This document shows, piece by piece, positions 58,513-64,000 of a DNA stretch of 64,000 nt (its first letter is position 1; every line of letters starts with the position of its first letter). Both the position numbers and the translations under genes were made by a program. The notes under the pieces are model-generated. The model was not told where the DNA came from, searched no databases, and worked only from the letters and a program-made list of their open reading frames with translations. The stretch is taken from the NCBI GenBank assembly GCA_005784505.1, contig VCAZ01000184.1:248001-312000 (forward strand). Reading direction: 5' to 3'. The DNA comes from Bagarius yarrelli. Lineage: Eukaryota > Chordata > Actinopteri > Siluriformes > Sisoridae.

Positions 58513-61075
58513 AAAACTTATTTCATACAACAGTCTGGTGGACAAAGCTGAAACACAAACTTCAAGCAGTACAGATGTTAACTAAAGCATACCCGCACTG
58601 CCAACCATCATACTACTATTACAGAGAAGCCAACCATGAGACAGCACCCTTACAACATTTTAACTGAAGAGCAACACACCATCAAGAAGAAAATGGATAC
58701 CATGCTTGAAACAGGCAGAATCAGGCTTTCACTGTCTTCTTGGCCATTGTGAGTAGATTAGACATCCAAGAAAGAAGGTGGGAAAATGTTTTGTTGACTT
58801 TTGTAAAATTAGATTTCAAGGTCAACCAACTTAGACTCCTAGCATGAAACTACAAGTTTATTTGATTTAAAGTGGTTGAATATAAAATACCTGTAAAATG
58901 CAATGTATGGCAAACTTTATCCTCCTGATTTAACTGTTCATGAAGCATTAAATAAAATATTTTGCTTTTTGTTCTATAAAACTTTTATAACTGTATAATA
59001 ACACACTCCAATTTCTATATGATGAAGTCTATTACATTGGTTGCATTTAGTCATTTGGTTAACTTATGACCAGAACCGAGAACGTGATGGCTAATAGACT
59101 TGCTCAATGACCCAACCGGCCATGATTTAAATTATATAATTTTTATCAGTAGCACAAAGCATTGATCAGTCTGACATGAATTTCATTAAATAAGTAGTTA
59201 TGACATTACCAATCTTTAGAACTTCAGATTTCATGACATATTTCCACATGTCTTTCGGCTTTCCTGGGGACAACATTTTGAAGTAGGTGGATAAAGTAAA
59301 GAACATTGTAAACTATAACTTTCAGACTTATATATAAAAGAATTTCACCTTTAACAAAGCGTTCGTGTTTAGGCTAAACTGGAATCTATATTTTGTAGGG
59401 TGCAAAATCAAGAACCCCTGTGCACTTTAGACCACAAGATGGTCTATATGATTGCAGGGATTTGACTACATGGTCTGGAAGGATAATTGTAGCATAGTGC
59501 CTGATGCTTTCTCATGCATTCCAGATGCCACATATTTGTCTGTATTCGCTCCTTAGAACTTAACACTGATTAGTCTGACATCACTAAAGAGGATGAGGTT
59601 GTCACACAAAAAGGCTGCTGCCACTCATCAAGGTAAAATACACATTGATTGGCCAGAACCGAGTAAATATCTTCCTCGAGAGTGATGCCAGAAGATAAAA
59701 CAGCACCCAGACAGAATTGGATTTGTGTATAAACAGCTGTTCTCTGGTGCCTAACAAGCATCAAGCACAGACAAACCTCATTTGTTGAAATGATCTGCGT
59801 TAAGGCAATCCACACCAGAATCCGAACCGGGGTATGTGAATGGGGTAGATATTATAGGACCACATAATCACAGATAATTACTGTAAGTAGGTTGAGCAGT
59901 TTCAAATTCGGACTGCATTAAATAGCATTAAATTTTTTAAAGTTCAGGTACTACTATAAATTTTGACTCTGATTGAAAGTTTAGGTTTAATGCAATTGTT
60001 TTAGCTAAGCCCACCACCTTTAAAATTCATCTGGCTTCTAGAATACTGTGGAGTTCATTTTTTAATGAAAACTTTTCCTCAGAAGATAAAATCAGCCCAA
60101 GACAGTAGTGGAAAATTTCCACTTTTAAACTGTAGTGTTTGGAAGGTGAAAAAAATGGCAATAAGAAGCTGGCTGTTGGGTTTGGGGAAGTGTTAAGAAG
60201 GTGGAGATTAAAATAGCCAATCACAAACTGTCAATGTCCCCAACAAAAGTCTTTTGCAAACGTAAGTTGATTTCCCGACATTACAATAAGCAGAAGGGTT
60301 AAGGGCCTAAAAGCACAGAATCTGTAAAATAAACATTATTTGCTGGGTTTTAAGGTTTTGTTGGGGTTTCGTGTCTTGTGTTTTGATTTCATGTTTTTAG
60401 TTTGTGATTTCATGTGTTCTTTGTTTCTCATGAGTTTAATGTCATATGCTTCCCTTGCCGGTGTGTGGATATCCTGGATAAGTTTTCATACACAGGAAAA
60501 ACATGTATTTTTTTTATGAAAACCATTTTTACTTATATAATATGCTTCACATAACTACCATTGTTTTGAAAACACATTTGGATGCATGTCCTCCACCGCT
60601 GAAGAACGCGTATAAGCACAGCTGGAGTTATGCCCGTAATGGCGTTGGTGATATGTTTCTTGAGATGATTTATGTTTTGTATCTTTTTCTGATGCACCAT
60701 GGCCTTCTTTATTTGCATTTTTTAGGATATCTTTTTTAGGAAATATTAAAAAATAAAAGTGGTTTTCATAAAAATGTTTATTTTTCCTAATTATGCAACC
60801 TAATTGAGGTTAAACAGGCAGTAGTCATAGTTCTACCACAAATGAGTTTTGTGATGACACCACCTTAAATCAGTATTGATCAAACATCCTATCTTTCCTG
60901 TAACCCATGGTTTGTCTGTATTTGCATCCAGAGCTAGTGAGCAACAGATTTTTGAAATATGGAAAATTTGAAACTTTAATTACGCGTTAACTTGCTCAGA
61001 CCTGCACAAAACCTGTAAATATAAAACATATTAAGTGAATCGAGTAACTGTTCAGTGTTTACTTACTGTATATAG
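58513..61075. other. Intronic stretch, nothing recognised
   Basis: Unique AT-rich DNA with a doubtful SINE-like trace at 59036-59130. The frames at 59570-59815 and 60503-60739 have no family resemblance. Confidence 0.4.
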
Positions 61076-61077
61076 AC

Positions 61078-61222
61078 ATTTACATTTACAGCATTTGGCA
61101 GACGTCATTATCCAGAGCGACTAATATTTTATACAACTAAGAAATTGGGGTTAAGGGCCTTGCTCAGGGGCCCAACAGTGACAGCTTGGTTCAATACTTT
61201 ATCCACTGCGCTACCACTTTTT
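61078..61222 (-). mobile_element. tRNA-derived SINE, well preserved tail
   Basis: TTTACATTTACAGCATTTGGC, GACGTCATTATCCAGAGCGAC, GGGGTTAAGGGCCTTGCTCAG, GGGGCCCAACAGTGACAGC. The box A/box B part is mostly deleted, ending CACTGCGCTACCACTT. Confidence 0.88.
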
Positions 61223-61439
61223 CAAACAGATATATAGGAAACAGTTATATAGGAAAATTTGGAATTTTTCAGAAACATTTGATATAACAAATTAGTCTGA
61301 GAATTTCCATACAGGTCTGCTACCGTAATGAAGCTTTTTGGGTTCAAACTGATCATTAAATATAAATTAGAACAGACTAATAAAGAAATCTAATTGAATC
61401 TATTACAGAAAAAGAAAAGTCCAAACTGTACAGTTCATT

Positions 61440-64000
61440 AGAGTGCAGCTGATATCTTCATTAAGATACCGGTCTTCATTCAACAGATGGACAGTCATCT
61501 GGTGACTTCCTGAAATTGGGCTTTTATATCAGTGAAACATCATCACTAATAAGCCTGTTAAGATTCAATGAACAGAAGGCAAATGACTAAGCCGGTAATC
61601 TTGTGCACTCTGCTTGATCCTTCAGGCATTCTCAGTTAATTAGTTAGAATAGAGAGCCGGGAATAAAATGCATTTTAAAACTTCTGTAAAACAAACAAAT
61701 TTAAATTGTCATTTTGGATCAACTGAAACGTTATTTACTGCATGAAAGCTAATGGCAAAGACTCTAAAGCATTTGTTTTTATTCTTTCGATGTGAAGAAC
61801 TTTGCACCGTTAGCCAGGGGGGAAAAAAAAATCAAAAACAAAAAAAATATTGATAATATTAGTAAAAACTAAATTCTTGTATGTGTCATATCCATGTTAG
61901 ATATCAAACGCAACTATTAAGAATTCTTAAAAATTTAGTTGAGTTAGAGCAAAATGCTCTTTTAAAATACTCTGCGAATGTATTATACTGATACAATACC
62001 ATGAATATTTCATAATATCCCAGCCATAATTCAGGGATCCAGTAAAATGCAGGCTATGGGCAGAAAACAAAAGTGTCTTTGTGTAAAGTAGATCTGAACA
62101 GAGGTGTCATTAATCAAGAACAGCAGCAGGAGTGTCAGTAGCTTTACATAGCTTAAGCAAGGAGTCAAATGTCCTGCTTTGATCACTGAATGTCAGCATA
62201 CAGTATATTTTTTTCATTTCCTAGAAATAATTGCATGATTGGAAGGTATGAGACAGAGAAATCTGGTATCCGTTTAAATCCTTACTATTTGTGGAATTTC
62301 AGGCTTTCTTCAAAGGAAAGACAGCAAGAAAATATCCTAAGCATCATATTGCAGCTCCTACATCTTGCTAGTTCTGTCATCTCCCAGATTATGGGATTAC
62401 CTAGTTGGGAGCTTGAAAACCCTATTGAATACACCTAAAAATTGGTTTAGTGATCTTTCTGGAATAAAATCCTGTGCTGGTGGATGCAAATGCATGCTTG
62501 AGTGTAGCTCTGGGAGGTTTCTTGCCCAGTTTCGAGAGCTGCATCTCTAATATTACAGAGAGGCAGGGGATAAATAAAAGCCATTGTGTCGGCGAAGCTC
62601 CCTGTCATTCCACAGTCATGCTAATGGCTCTAATCTGACAGTGGACTCCGGCTTTAGGCATCCCCCCCACCACCTCTGCATTCCTGTCCCCCATGTCATT
62701 CGTAGGGAACGGCAGCATTACATGCCTGTTTGTTCCCTTTGTAGTAGAGTCTTTTCAGCTATTAGGGAGGAGGGCACAGCCCATGCAGGTCATGGATTTG
62801 AGGGGTTTTCCCTCCTTACTGACTTTGTCGGTTCTTCTGCTGCAGACCAGTCTTTATTGTTTCCAATCAGCAAAGTTTTTGCTCCTGGAAAAATAAAAAA
62901 CTCTACCCCTTTAACTGAAGGTAGTCCTAAGATTAAAACTGTTATGTGTACCTTGTGCATCCTGCTGGATTAGAACTTTAGCTTGGCTAAAGAAAAGCAA
63001 AAGTTGTGTAGCATTACGGCTTCGGTATTATCTTAGCAGCTGGAGTAATTGAGCTGAAAATCAAAAGGCCATTGCAGTCCCAAGACATTACTTAAAATGC
63101 CAAGGTAATCTGGAATGGCAGGCCAAATGCGATTGCAGTTTAATACCACATGCAGTTTCAAGAGGCAAAAAGTGTTTAAGTGCCTTTTTTCACCCTGATG
63201 CTGTGTCTTTGCGGATATACTAAAGAACCCTATGAGTGTTTATGAATATGTCATCTCTTAGGTAAACATGCTATAATGTCCTCTAATACATGCATTCAAT
63301 AACTGAAAGACATCTGGAGTGCAACTTCAAAAACTATTTGGTATTTGTGACTAATTCAATGGCAGTCTGCCAAATGCAGCTGATGCTTATAAAGTTTAGG
63401 ATTTAAACTCCGGATTAGAAGTCCCATCAGGAGGATTAGCCTAAAATATGTCTGGATTTTGGCACTCGAGCTGAAAGCATAGTGCAAATTCCTGAGCTAG
63501 AAAAGGTGAGGCTGGAATATGCCACTTTTGTTGGCTATGGTTGGTCAGTTCATACACCTGCAATGTGACCAGGGTATTAGGCAAGCTGATTTTAGCCATA
63601 TAATATGTCTTCATTTCTCAAGCAGTCTGATGGATGTTTCTCCTTGGAAATGGAATGCGTCAATTTCAACCCAAATTCCAATCCGTCCAAGCCTGGAAGG
63701 TCGTAAGACTCTTGGGGCTCGGCTTCTATTACCACAGCAGGTTCCTTACAGTAGACTTCAAATCTGAGAGCTGTCCGAAATGTCAGTTCGCTCCTCCATT
63801 TCAGATGCAGCTGGCAGATGAAAACTCTATAAAACTAAAAGCAACTAAAATAAGCGAATGGCGAATGTTCAGGAAAGGCAGTGGAAATTGTTTCATTGCG
63901 GACGAAACAAAGACAAAGTGCGCTCCATTTTTTTCTAAGAGGAAAATAACAGGTCAAGCTGAGTGGCTCCTCTAGAGTACGTCCCATTTGTCCAACAGAG
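61440..64000. promoter_or_regulatory. Repeat-poor block, candidate regulatory domain
   Basis: 2.5 kb with no SINE, LINE or TIR element, in contrast to the rest of the window. It contains high-complexity segments near 62340-62720 (CTCCCAGATTATGGGATTACC, GCTAATGGCTCTAATCTGACAG, CATGTCATTCGTAGGGAACGG) and 63000-63200 (GGAGTAATTGAGCTGAAAATC). Open frames at 62584-62973 and 63519-63975 are not recognised as proteins. Conserved enhancers, or a gene I do not recognise, are both possible. Confidence 0.3.

Larger units (their letters stand above)
50809..64000 (-). other. Intron upstream of D2, running out of the window
   Basis: At least 13.2 kb. I looked on the minus strand for the Ig-domain exon (cysteine, TWRVNG-like and LHVG-like words) and for a signal peptide and saw none, so both are probably beyond 64000. 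All listed reading frames here look like chance or repeats. Confidence 0.6.

Noticed and set aside
62584..62973. 129-codon plus-strand ORF
   Set aside because: No family resemblance and overlapping frames; kept only as part of a repeat-poor candidate regulatory block.
50809..64000. Expected Ig-domain and signal-peptide exons of cntfr
   Set aside because: Looked for on the minus strand without success; not reported as present.

Overview
This is vertebrate, almost certainly teleost, nuclear DNA. It is AT-rich, full of microsatellites, and about 97% non-coding. It carries tRNA-derived SINEs, RTE/L1-type LINE tails and short palindromic DNA elements typical of fish genomes. The SINE type makes a catfish-like fish plausible, but I cannot prove the order. 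No bacterial, viral, CRISPR or operon-like structure was seen.

The only protein-coding gene I can defend is on the minus strand: the 3' part of the ciliary neurotrophic factor receptor alpha gene (cntfr). Five exons with matching GT/AG sites and compatible phases run right to left: 50808-50691, 47955-47789, 44416-44253, 26351-26162 and 23167-23044. Together they encode the first cytokine-receptor fibronectin domain (D2), the second (D3, with the WSDWS box), a linker, and a hydrophobic tail of GPI-anchor type. The exons for the signal peptide and Ig domain (D1) were not found; they probably lie beyond 64000. A terminal exon with the stop codon and 3' UTR should lie left of 23044 and was not located. 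The introns are 2735, 3372, 17901 and 2994 bp.

Region by region: 1-2900 is repeat debris (a degenerate TGGAAT-like tract, three abutting SINEs, a TA microsatellite). 2900-3420 looks like a promoter, probably of another minus-strand gene running out of the window: CCAAT boxes on both strands, an E2F-like site and a possible non-coding first exon with a good donor. 3420-23043 is mostly intergenic or 3' UTR sequence with many SINEs, an RTE LINE tail, palindromic MITE-like elements and a SINE nested in a DNA transposon. 23168-50690 is the intronic part of cntfr, with an L1 ORF2 relic, a 300-bp tandem triplication, an 800-bp TTA/TTACTA tract, a LINE ORF2 relic and a 135-bp tandem repeat. 50809-64000 is the large intron upstream of D2; its right end (61400-64000) is repeat-poor and may hold conserved regulatory elements.

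The observations most worth a second look are: a conserved D2 cysteine that appears replaced by valine, a probable stop codon split by the last intron, the E2F/CCAAT promoter beside a near-perfect palindrome with CACGCCC-type arms, and two small related foldback families. I found no evidence of a wholly new biological system.
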